Assembly (NCBI GenBank): GCA_003139695.1
Contig: PLJM01000027.1
Coordinates: 97,933 to 161,932, forward strand
Length of the DNA stretch: 64,000 nt
Direction: 5' to 3'
Source: Candidatus Dormiibacterota bacterium
GTDB lineage: Bacteria > Chloroflexota > Dormibacteria > Dormibacterales > Dormibacteraceae
Positions 40,322 to 48,496 of this stretch are shown here, piece after piece; the stretch's first letter is position 1; each line of letters starts with the position of its first letter. A program made the translations under genes and the position numbers. Below the pieces are notes generated by a model, which saw only the letters and a list, made by a program, of their open reading frames with translations, was not told the origin of the DNA and did not search any database.

Positions 40322-41361
40322 CCGCGCGCCACTTCCCTCAAAACGCCCAGCACGCGCTGCGCGGCGTCCCGGCGGCCCAAGCCTGCCGATGCTTTCGCCA
40401 TCGTCCGCAGCCTTTCGGGCGTGAGGCCGTCGAGTGTGGCCACCAACGACTCGGGAGTCAGCTTTCCATCGGGGATGCTGACGGCCGCGCCGGCCTCCAC
40501 CATCGCGGCGGCGTTCTCCTCCTGGTGCCCGCCGCCGAAGGTGCCCGGGATCAGGACCATAGGGAGACCGACTGCGGTCACCTCTGCGATCGTGCCGACG
40601 CCCGCCCTGCTGACCACGAGATCTGCGGTGCCCATCAGCGACTGCATATCGTCGACGAAAGCCAGGCCGCGGTAGTGCGGGTGCGAGTGACGGGCGACGC
40701 CGTCGGTCCCCTGGCGTCCGGCGACGTGCACGATCTCATCGAACCGCTGTCCCAATGCATCCAGCGCTGCCCAGACCGTCTGGTTCAGGTGGCGCGCGCC
40801 CTGGCTGCCTCCGGTAATCAGCAGGTGTCGTGCGGGCGCCGCCGGCGTGCGCGGCTCGAATCCCTCCCGCAGCGGGACGCCCGTGAGAACCACTCGCTTG
40901 GCCCGAATGCGCTTCTCGGTTCCTGGGAGGGTCGTGCAGACCGCCGCGGCTGCTCCCGCGAACATGCGCGTGGCAAGCCCGGGGCGCACGTCCTTCTCGT
41001 GGAGCACGTACGGTATGCCGCGCAAGCGAGCCGCGGCGATGGCCGGCGCCATCACGTACCCGCCGACCCCAAGGACGACGTCGGGGCGGAAGGCGTCGAC
41101 GATGCGCAGACCCGCGCGGAGGGCCAGCGGGATGACGGCCGGAAGGGCGACGTTCTTCCAGACCGCGTCTCGGTCGAGGCCGCGGACGTTGACAGTGGCC
41201 AGCTCGAAGCCGGCCGCGGGGACAAGGCGCTCCTCGGGCCCGCCGGCGCGCCCGACCAACAGGAGGGCACCGTCAGGTTCCTCAGCGCGAAAGGCTCGCG
41301 CGACCGCGAGCGCCGGATAAAGGTGCCCTCCGGTCCCGCCGCCCGCTATCAAAAGGCGCAT
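40318..41361 (-). CDS. murG: UDP-N-acetylglucosamine-N-acetylmuramyl-(pentapeptide) pyrophosphoryl-undecaprenol GlcNAc transferase
   Basis: 347 residues from ATG 41361, chosen because GGAGGA lies 3 bp upstream and the protein then opens MRLLIAGGGTGGHLYPALAVA, the family's N-terminal G-loop. Other motifs are VLHEKDVRPGLATRMFA, LLITGGSQGARHLNQTV, and the UDP-GlcNAc site VVSRAGVGTIAEVTAVGLPMVLIPGTFGGGHQEENA. It converts lipid I to lipid II. The first 80 bp overlap the end of ftsW, an unusually long overlap for this cluster. Confidence 0.95.
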   Translation of the reverse strand: MRLLIAGGGTGGHLYPALAVARAFRAEEPDGALLLVGRAGGPEERLVPAAGFELATVNVRGLDRDAVWKNVALPAVIPLALRAGLRIVDAFRPDVVLGVGGYVMAPAIAAARLRGIPYVLHEKDVRPGLATRMFAGAAAAVCTTLPGTEKRIRAKRVVLTGVPLREGFEPRTPAAPARHLLITGGSQGARHLNQTVWAALDALGQRFDEIVHVAGRQGTDGVARHSHPHYRGLAFVDDMQSLMGTADLVVSRAGVGTIAEVTAVGLPMVLIPGTFGGGHQEENAAAMVEAGAAVSIPDGKLTPESLVATLDGLTPERLRTMAKASAGLGRRDAAQRVLGVLREVARG

Positions 41362-42499
41362 TCGTCCTCCGTTTAAGTCCAGTTTCTGCATTGGTGCCGC
41401 GACGCGCGATGCTCAACAACACGCCGACTGCTGCCAGAGTGGTGGCCAGCGCTGTGCCGCCGTAACTGAAGAAGGGCAGCGGCACCCCGGCGATCGGCAG
41501 CGTGTTGGTGACTGTCGCCATGTTGAGCAGCGCCTCGAAAGCGATCCACGTCGTGATCGCGACCGCCAGCACCACTCCAAACCGATCTGGGGCCCTCAGG
41601 CCGGCTCGGTAACCGCGGATGGCAAAGCATAGGAAGCCAAGCATCACGAATGTGGTGCCGGCGAGGCCCGTCTCCTCTCCGACGATGGCGAAGATGAAGT
41701 CCGTGTGGGCCTCGGGCAGCCAGCCGTACTTCTCGACCGAATGGCCGATGCCGACGCCGAAGAGGCCGCCTGACCCGAGCCCGTATAGGGCCTGGGTGGA
41801 TTGAAAGCCGGCTCCCAGCGGGTCGGAGAAGGGATCCTTGAAGGACACCAGGCGCGCGACCCGATACGACTCGAAAAGCGTTACCGCCACCAGCCCGAGG
41901 GCGAGCACGGCGCCCAGGAGGACGATGTGCCGAAACCGCGCGCCGCCCGCCCAGTAGGCGCTGACGACGATCCCGATCATGACGATCGACGTGCCCACGT
42001 CCTTCTCGAGTACCAGCAGGACGAGCACGCCGGCAAGCATCGCCGCAATCGGCAAGAGGCCCTTCTGAAAGGTGCCGATGACCGAGGCATTGCGGTCAAT
42101 CCAATAGGCGAGAAAAACCGCGAACGCGAGCTTGCCGAGCTCGGAGGGCTGGAAGGTGCCAAGCGGGCCGCCATCGAACCATCGACGGGCTCCATTGACG
42201 GTTACTCCGATGTGCGGCACGAGGACAAGGACCATCAGCAGCACCACCACCAGGGCGCCCGGAGTCGCCAGGCGGCGCAGCTTTCTGTAGTCGAAGCGAC
42301 TCAGGATGAACAGCGCGGTGAAGCCGATGACCATCCACACCGTCTGCCGCTCGGCGTAATACAAAGCGGACTGGTGCTGCGTATAGGCGAAGGCGATACT
42401 CGCGCTCGTGACCATCACGAGGCCTGCGGCGCACAAGAGCACTGTCGTCAGCAGCAGCAGGCGATCGGGCTGGCGCTCTTCGCGCACGCTGGCGCTCAT
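41282..42499 (-). CDS. ftsW: Peptidoglycan polymerase FtsW (SEDS family)
   Basis: 405 residues and ten membrane helices. The SEDS landmarks are GARRWFDGGPLGTFQPSELGKLAFAVFLA, LLVLLVLEKDVGTSIVM, GLGSGGLFGVGIGHSVEKYGWLPEAHTDFIFAIVGEETG and PFFSYGGTALATTLAAVGVLL. It polymerises lipid II at the septum together with FtsI. The C-terminus is a basic, disordered extension that overlaps murG. The ATG overlaps the murD stop by 4 nt. Confidence 0.94.
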   Translation of the reverse strand: MSASVREERQPDRLLLLTTVLLCAAGLVMVTSASIAFAYTQHQSALYYAERQTVWMVIGFTALFILSRFDYRKLRRLATPGALVVVLLMVLVLVPHIGVTVNGARRWFDGGPLGTFQPSELGKLAFAVFLAYWIDRNASVIGTFQKGLLPIAAMLAGVLVLLVLEKDVGTSIVMIGIVVSAYWAGGARFRHIVLLGAVLALGLVAVTLFESYRVARLVSFKDPFSDPLGAGFQSTQALYGLGSGGLFGVGIGHSVEKYGWLPEAHTDFIFAIVGEETGLAGTTFVMLGFLCFAIRGYRAGLRAPDRFGVVLAVAITTWIAFEALLNMATVTNTLPIAGVPLPFFSYGGTALATTLAAVGVLLSIARRGTNAETGLKRRTNAPFDSGRRDRRAPLSGARGRASLSR

Positions 42500-43767
42500 T
42501 GAGGCCCTCCGTGCTTCGCGTGGACGGCAGCCTTGAACTGCCGGCCGCGGTCTTCGAAGTCCTTGAACATGTCGAAGCTCTTGTAAGCCGGGCTCAGGAG
42601 AACGACGCCGCCCGGCCGCGCGAGCCGGCCCGCCAACTCGACCGCTTCATCGAGGTTCGCTGCAGTCACGACCTTGGGGTGGTTGTGCAGGGCCTCGGCG
42701 AGGGTTCCTGCTGAGGCTCCGATCAGCACCACGGCTTCGACGTTGGCGAGCACATCCGCCAGCCAGTCTCCAAGCTCGAACCCGCCTCCGAAGCCGCCGG
42801 CGATCAGGACCACAGGCGTGTTGGGAAAAGCACCAAGAGCGACGCGACCTGCATCGGGGTTGGTGGCCTTCGAGTCGTTGTACCAACGCACTCCGTCCCA
42901 TTCGCCGACGAGCTCGAGGCGATGCTCGACGCCTTTGAACGAACGGATCGCTTCGTCGATCGCGTCATCTGACAGTCCCGCAATCCTGCCCACCGCGGCG
43001 GCGGCGAGTGCGTTCTCAACGTTGTGCCGGCCGGGGAGCGGCATCGGCGGGATGGGTCTGTGCTGGTCGAACCACACCAGGTGCGCCCTGGTGCGGTCGG
43101 CGAGTCGACGCGTCGCCGGGTCCCGGCCGTTGAGGACTGCGAAATCGTCGGCGCCTGCGAATTGGATAGCGCGGGCTTTCAGGTCGACGTAGCGCTCGAG
43201 CGTGCCGTGGCGATCGAGGTGGTCCGGCGTGATGTTGAGGATCACGCCGATGTGAAGGTGAGGCTCCTGGACCGATTCGAGCTGGAAGCTCGAAAGTTCG
43301 AGCACGACCCAATGGCGCGGCGTGATCTCGCCAAGTCGGTCGAGCACCGTGTCGCCGATGTTGCCGCCGACCATGACCGGGCGGTCGCCCGCCGCCAGCA
43401 CCTCACCGGTCAGCGCGGTGGTCGTGGTCTTGCCGTTGGTTCCCGTGATGCCGACGACGGTGCCAGGGCACAGGCGGAGGAAGAGGTCGATCTCGCTCGA
43501 CACCGGTATACCTCGCTCGCGCGCTCGGCGCAGTAGCTCGGAGTCCCAAGGCACACCTGGACTCGCGTACACCGCCTCGACCCCGTCAAGGACGCCCTCG
43601 TCGTATCCGCCCACGCGTAGGTCGACGCCCGCGGGCAGCTGCGCGATGCTGTCCGCGAGCTCGGACTTGGGCCTTCGGTCGGTCAGCCTGACGCGCTCAC
43701 CAGTGCCAGTGATGTGGTTGGCCAGCGCGATCCCGCTGCGCGCCGCCCCGACCACCAGGGCCGTCAC
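42496..43767 (-). CDS. murD: UDP-N-acetylmuramoylalanine-D-glutamate ligase
   Basis: A 423-residue Mur ligase. It shows VVGAARSGIALANHITG at the N-terminus, the ATP site VVGITGTNGKTTTTALTGEV, VILNITPDHLDRHGTLERYVDLKARA and the C-terminal domain with LIAGGFGGGFELGDW and VLLSPAYKSFDMFKDFEDRGRQFKAAV. It adds D-Glu. It begins with GTG in a GTGA overlap with mraY's stop and is followed by ftsW with the same 4-nt overlap. Confidence 0.96.
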   Translation of the reverse strand: MTALVVGAARSGIALANHITGTGERVRLTDRRPKSELADSIAQLPAGVDLRVGGYDEGVLDGVEAVYASPGVPWDSELLRRARERGIPVSSEIDLFLRLCPGTVVGITGTNGKTTTTALTGEVLAAGDRPVMVGGNIGDTVLDRLGEITPRHWVVLELSSFQLESVQEPHLHIGVILNITPDHLDRHGTLERYVDLKARAIQFAGADDFAVLNGRDPATRRLADRTRAHLVWFDQHRPIPPMPLPGRHNVENALAAAAVGRIAGLSDDAIDEAIRSFKGVEHRLELVGEWDGVRWYNDSKATNPDAGRVALGAFPNTPVVLIAGGFGGGFELGDWLADVLANVEAVVLIGASAGTLAEALHNHPKVVTAANLDEAVELAGRLARPGGVVLLSPAYKSFDMFKDFEDRGRQFKAAVHAKHGGPQ

Positions 43768-44708
43768 GAGGCCAGCCGTGCCACCCCGGCCGCGGCCAGC
43801 GCCGAGACAAGCCCCACGCCCCAGAACGAGAGCGCGATGCGATTCTCAGACCAACCCTGGTGGTGGAACGTGTAGTGGATCGGGGTCATCTTGAAAACTC
43901 GGCGTCCGCCGCTGGCTTTGAAATAAGCCACCTGAATAATGACAGACAGTGTCTCGAGCACAAACACCAGGCCGACGAGTGGAAGCAGAACTATCACTCC
44001 CTGCTGCACCGCCATGGCTGCGAGCGCGAAGCCGATTGCGAGCGAACCCGTGTCGCCCATGAACACTCGCGCGGGGTAGCGATTGAAGATCAGAAAGCCG
44101 ACCAACGCGCCGCACAGAGTCATCGCCACGGCCTTCTCGCCGGCTGGAGCGCCTGACAGGAGAAGCACCATCGCCGCGAGCGCGATGGCCGAGAGCCCGC
44201 CCGCCAGACCATCCATCCCATCGGTGAGGTTGACCGCGTTCGCGGTGCCGACCATCGCCACGACCGCTAGCGGAAACACCACCCACGGAGTCACCGGAAG
44301 GAAAAGCTGGTGCGATGCGCCCTGGACGGTCGCAAGCCAGGTGACGGCCACCGCCAGCAGGATCTGGATGGGAAATTTGAGTCGCGCGGGAATGCCACGT
44401 GCGCCGACCTGCAGCTTGCTCCGGTCGTCGGCGAAGCCAATGAGTCCGCCGGCGATGAGGCCCGCGACCGCAGGCAGCGCTCCCGCGTGTCCCGCGATCG
44501 TCGCGAGCACGCCTGCGACGATGCCCAGCGCGACAAAGAGGATTCCGCCGCCCGTCGGCGTTCCTGCCTTCTTCTGATGGCTGGCGGGCAGCTCGGCCTG
44601 AATGACCTGGCCGGACTTCCACCGCCGCAGCGCGCGGATCAGCAACGGATAGAGGATTGCCGACAGGACCAGCGCGACCACGAATGTGATCGCCGAGAAG
44701 ACGCTCAA
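43764..44708 (-). CDS. mraY: Phospho-N-acetylmuramoyl-pentapeptide-transferase
   Basis: A 314-residue membrane enzyme that makes lipid I. The catalytic motifs are KKAGTPTGGGILF, GFADDRSKL, NAVNLTDGMDGLAGG and the late TPIHYTFHHQGWSENRIALSFW. There are ten membrane helices. It starts with TTG in a TTGA overlap with the murF stop and is coupled to murD. Confidence 0.96.
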   Translation of the reverse strand: MSVFSAITFVVALVLSAILYPLLIRALRRWKSGQVIQAELPASHQKKAGTPTGGGILFVALGIVAGVLATIAGHAGALPAVAGLIAGGLIGFADDRSKLQVGARGIPARLKFPIQILLAVAVTWLATVQGASHQLFLPVTPWVVFPLAVVAMVGTANAVNLTDGMDGLAGGLSAIALAAMVLLLSGAPAGEKAVAMTLCGALVGFLIFNRYPARVFMGDTGSLAIGFALAAMAVQQGVIVLLPLVGLVFVLETLSVIIQVAYFKASGGRRVFKMTPIHYTFHHQGWSENRIALSFWGVGLVSALAAAGVARLAS

Positions 44709-46039
44709 CGGGTCAGCTCTCTCACGACTTCGTCAAGGCGGATGCCGTGCGATCCCTTGACCAGCACACGGTCTCCTTCGAGCGCGTTGCGCCTCACCCA
44801 CAACACCGCCTCGGCCAGGTTGGGAACGGTCTCCGCTCCTGAGGCTTCGGCCAGAGTCCGCGCTCGCTCGCCATCGATCACGCAAATGGCATCGAATACC
44901 TTCGCCGCGTGGAGGCCGACGACGCGGTGCGATTCCTCGGCCAGCCCGCCCAGCTCTCGCATCTCGCCCAGCACCGCCAACAATCGGCCGGACCTCGGTC
45001 GCTCGCTCACGGCGGCGAAGGCGGCGAGCATCGACTCGGGGCTGGCGTTGTAGGCGTCGTCAACGACGATGAAGCCCGACGGCGCCTTGATCTCCTGCAG
45101 CCGGTGTTCGACGTCCACTTCCGACAGCGCCTCGGCGCCAATCTCGAGAGGCACGCCGGCGAAATCGGCAGCGGCAAGCGCAGCGACGCCGTTGAGCGCT
45201 TGATGACGGCCTTCGAGCACCAGCCGCACGTCGGTGCCCCGCACGGTGAACCTCGACCCACCCTCGGGGACGGCCCGGTAGTTCTCGGCACGGAAGTCGC
45301 CTTTCGCAAAACCAAAGCTTGTGACTCCGGCCGGGGTCATGCCTGACAGCTCGGCGAAGTACTTGTCATCGGCGTTCAGCACTGCGAGACCGGATTCCGG
45401 CAGGCCTTTGACCAGCTCGCCCTTGCTCGCCGCCAGCTCGTCCTGCGAGGCGAAGAACTCGATGTGCACGATGCCGATGTTGGTGATGATGCCGATGGAT
45501 GGCTGCGCCAGCGCGACCAGCCGGCCGATGTCGCCTGGACGCTGCATTCCCATCTCGAGCACAAGCGCCGTGTGCTCGGGCTCGAGTCGGAGCATCGTCA
45601 GCGGGACGCCGGTCTCGGTGTTTAGGTTCCCTGAGGTGTGAAGGACGTTGTAGCGGCGGCCGAGCGCCGCAGATACCAGCTCTTTCGTCGAGGTCTTGCC
45701 ATTGCTGCCGGTGATCGCAACGACCAAGGGTTGCACTCGGTCAGCCGCGAAGCGAGCCAGCGCATATAGCGCGTCCCATGTGTTGGCGACCAGCACCTGG
45801 CCCACACCTGGCAACGTCTCCATTCGCCGCTCGACGATGAGCAGGCCGGCTCCGCGCTGGATCGCGTCGGGCACGAAAGCGTGCCCGTCCATCTCAGCGC
45901 CCTTGAGCGCGAAGAACACGCCTCCGTCCACAACCTCACGCGAGTCGGTGTGGAAAGTCGAGAAGGCGTTGCCGACAAACGTCCCGCCTATCTGCCCGCC
46001 ATCGGTCGCCCCGAGGATCTCGAGGAGGGTGAGCCGCAT
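44705..46039 (-). CDS. murF: UDP-N-acetylmuramoyl-tripeptide-D-alanyl-D-alanine ligase
   Basis: 444 residues. Visible motifs are DSREVVDGGVFFALKG, VVAITGSNGKTSTKELV, NLNTETGVPLTMLRL, ALVLEMGMQRPGDIGRLVALAQP, and FIVVDDAYNASPESMLAAFAAV. It adds D-Ala-D-Ala. murE, which normally lies between ftsI and murF, is missing: the gap to ftsI is only 55 bp. The product needs a MurE tripeptide, so MurE must be encoded elsewhere. Confidence 0.95.
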   Translation of the reverse strand: MRLTLLEILGATDGGQIGGTFVGNAFSTFHTDSREVVDGGVFFALKGAEMDGHAFVPDAIQRGAGLLIVERRMETLPGVGQVLVANTWDALYALARFAADRVQPLVVAITGSNGKTSTKELVSAALGRRYNVLHTSGNLNTETGVPLTMLRLEPEHTALVLEMGMQRPGDIGRLVALAQPSIGIITNIGIVHIEFFASQDELAASKGELVKGLPESGLAVLNADDKYFAELSGMTPAGVTSFGFAKGDFRAENYRAVPEGGSRFTVRGTDVRLVLEGRHQALNGVAALAAADFAGVPLEIGAEALSEVDVEHRLQEIKAPSGFIVVDDAYNASPESMLAAFAAVSERPRSGRLLAVLGEMRELGGLAEESHRVVGLHAAKVFDAICVIDGERARTLAEASGAETVPNLAEAVLWVRRNALEGDRVLVKGSHGIRLDEVVRELTR

Positions 46040-46094
46040 CTAACTAGTTTGTAACGATCGACCGGGCCAGCAGGCACGCGGTCCGGGCAGGGGA

Positions 46095-47858
46095 TTATGA
46101 ATGGCTTGGGGCGATGTGCCAGTCGTTGACGATCGCCTGGGCGATCTTTTGCCAGATTGGCGCCGCGGTGATGTAGCCGTCGTTGAGCGTCCAGTCGAGA
46201 TTGCTGCCGGGAGCATGCGGCTTGCGCACGACGACGATCATCGTGAAACGCGGATGGTTCGCGGGCAGAAAACCCACGAAAGACGCCCAGACGTTCAGGG
46301 TGTACTGGCCTTTGACCGGAATCTGCGAGGTGCCCGTCTTGCCGGCCTGGTTGAGCTCGAACCCTGGCACACGTGAGGTAAAGCCCGAGCCGTTCTGCAC
46401 GACCCCCTCCATCATCTTTGTCATCTGCTTGGCGCTGGCGGCACTTATGACTTGCCGCTGAGGCAGGAGCATCACCGGGTTGATCTTGTTGCCGATCCGC
46501 TCCACAACGTGTGGCGGAGCGTACTTGCCACCGTTGGCGATCACGTTGACCGCCGCCAGCATCTGCACCATGTTGACGTCGATGCCTTGACCGAACGCCG
46601 AGGTCGCGTACTGGGACGGGGCCATGGTTTTCGCGCTCGGCAGCGGGATGAAGCTCTCGCCGGCAACGTCAACCCCACTCGGCTGCGTCAACCCGAAGCT
46701 CTGCAGGTACTTATAGAAGGAGGCGTGGCCTTCAGCAAGCATCGCCTTCATGGCGCCGACGTTGAGCGAGTGCTCAAGCACGTATGTGTAGTTGATGTTC
46801 CCGTGGTTGGCTCCGTCCCAGTCGGCGATCCGATAGCCGCCGATGTACAGTGCGCCCGGGTCGTTGATCACGGTGCTCGGCTTGATCTTGCCCGCGTCGA
46901 TAGCCCCCGCCAGGGTCACCACCTTCATGACGGACCCCGGCTCGTACACGTAGCTCAGAACGTTGTCCTTGAAGAGGGCCGTGGGCGTGTTGGTGAAATT
47001 GTTGGCGTTGTAGCTGGGGTAGTCGGCCCACGCGACGATGCCGCCGGTCTTCGAGTCCATGACCAGCACGCTTCCGCTCTCGCCCTTCGCCTTCTTGACG
47101 CCTGCGGCCAGGGCCTGCTCGGCCTGGTACTGGATGTTGGCGTCGAGGGAGGTCACCAGGGCGGCGCCGGGCACCGGGTCCTGGTGCACGTGGGTGCCGA
47201 GGACGATCTCATTGTTGGCGAGGTCGCGGTAGCTCGAGATGTAGCCGGGAGTCCCGGCCAGCACGCTCTGGTAGTTGGCCTCGAGGCCGTACTGACCCTG
47301 GCCGTCGTACGAGACGAAACCAAGGAGGTTCGCGGCGAGCGATGCGCTCACCGATGAGCCTGGCAGGTAGGAGCGCTGCTGCTCTGGTTCCAGCCCGACC
47401 CCCGGCAGCCTCATCGCAGTCAACCGGTCGGCTTTGGCCTTGGAGAAGCGACGCAGGATGTAGGCGAACTTGCGAGTGGAAGAGAGCGTGGCCATGACCG
47501 AGTTCCGGTCGACGCCCAGGACCGTGGAGAGAGCGGTCGCCACCTGGTCGCGCTGCGCTGCGGGGACCTGGTCAGGCGAAACGAACGCCGAATAGACGGT
47601 CGTGTTGACGACCAGCTGAACCATATTGCGGTCGTAGATCGCTCCGCGCGTGGCGGGAAGCTCCACAAGCTCGCGGTACTGGGCCGCGGCCTGCTGTGAG
47701 AGCTGGGTGTGGCGCAGCACCTGCCAGTAGGCAAGTCGCGACCACACGACGCCAGAGAGCAGCAGGGCGACAGCCAGCATGCAGAGGATCCGCAGCCGGG
47801 TCGAGGTGGCGCGCTCGAGACGTCCGGGGGGTCTGAAACCGAAGACCCCTGCCGCCAT
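46095..47858 (-). CDS. ftsI: Septal peptidoglycan transpeptidase FtsI (penicillin-binding protein 3 type)
   Basis: 587 residues from ATG 47858, which shares one base with the ftsL stop (TGATG). There is one membrane helix (about 23-42). The dimerisation domain opens ELPATRGAIYDRN. The transpeptidase has the catalytic Ser309-x-x-Lys312 in EPGSVMK, a S-x-N motif (HSLNVG) and KTG (QAGKTGTSQIP). There is no PASTA domain. It cross-links septal peptidoglycan with FtsW as partner. Confidence 0.95.
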   Translation of the reverse strand: MAAGVFGFRPPGRLERATSTRLRILCMLAVALLLSGVVWSRLAYWQVLRHTQLSQQAAAQYRELVELPATRGAIYDRNMVQLVVNTTVYSAFVSPDQVPAAQRDQVATALSTVLGVDRNSVMATLSSTRKFAYILRRFSKAKADRLTAMRLPGVGLEPEQQRSYLPGSSVSASLAANLLGFVSYDGQGQYGLEANYQSVLAGTPGYISSYRDLANNEIVLGTHVHQDPVPGAALVTSLDANIQYQAEQALAAGVKKAKGESGSVLVMDSKTGGIVAWADYPSYNANNFTNTPTALFKDNVLSYVYEPGSVMKVVTLAGAIDAGKIKPSTVINDPGALYIGGYRIADWDGANHGNINYTYVLEHSLNVGAMKAMLAEGHASFYKYLQSFGLTQPSGVDVAGESFIPLPSAKTMAPSQYATSAFGQGIDVNMVQMLAAVNVIANGGKYAPPHVVERIGNKINPVMLLPQRQVISAASAKQMTKMMEGVVQNGSGFTSRVPGFELNQAGKTGTSQIPVKGQYTLNVWASFVGFLPANHPRFTMIVVVRKPHAPGSNLDWTLNDGYITAAPIWQKIAQAIVNDWHIAPSHS

Positions 47859-48379
47859 CAGCGGCCGGCAGCCATGACGTTTTGGGCGACCAGGACCTTG
47901 TCGACAACCGCAGCCATCATCCGCTGCCACAGCGGGGTCGAGTCGCTCGGAGCAGCGCCAATCGGTGCCGAGAGGTTGATCGCCACCGCTTTCGTGTTCA
48001 CAAACCTGCTGGGCGTCGTACGCACCATGCCGCTGTGGGCCGCCGATTGCTGGACGGAGGCCGGCGCATGCTGGGTGACCTCTTGGTAGCGCAGCTGGTC
48101 CTGCGCCGCCAGCAGCGTGCCTTGCTGGTCCTGCAGCGTCGCGATCTCATATGACGACGCTGTGATCTGTGCTGCGATCGCGAGATAAAAAAGGCCGCAG
48201 ATCAGGATGGCGCCAAGGCTCAGGTAGGCATGCCCGAACGCGTTCAGGTGAAGGCGCTCGACCGTTGCCTTGGTCGCCACCTGAACGAAGCCACGCGTGC
48301 GCCGGCGACGCCGGGCGGGCACGTGCTGCACGCCGGCGGTGCCGAGGCGGCGCCGCGTCAGTATTCGGGTTGATATCAA
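47858..48379 (-). CDS. ftsL: FtsL-like septum protein
   Basis: About 173 residues in the ftsL position, between rsmH and ftsI. A basic cytoplasmic head (RRRLG..ARRRRRTRGF) leads to one membrane helix (YLSLGAILICGLFYLAIAAQI) and a short coiled-coil with Gln-rich heptads (SSYEIATLQDQQGTLLAAQDQLRYQEV). Then follows an extracytoplasmic tail with Ala/Ser. The start is either the TTG at 48379, with GAGG eight bases upstream, or a GTG at 48466 that adds a less protein-like head. FtsL sequences are poorly conserved, so the call rests mostly on topology and order. Confidence 0.75.
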   Translation of the reverse strand: MISTRILTRRRLGTAGVQHVPARRRRRTRGFVQVATKATVERLHLNAFGHAYLSLGAILICGLFYLAIAAQITASSYEIATLQDQQGTLLAAQDQLRYQEVTQHAPASVQQSAAHSGMVRTTPSRFVNTKAVAINLSAPIGAAPSDSTPLWQRMMAAVVDKVLVAQNVMAAGR

Positions 48380-48496
48380 AACGTGTGCCTCATTTTTTGT
48401 TGGGATGTTGGCTGGGACGTTGGAGTGGAACGGTGGTGCCTGGTGACCGGAGGGGTAGCCGGCCACCAGGACTTTTGGAAGGGGGGGAAACGCCGG

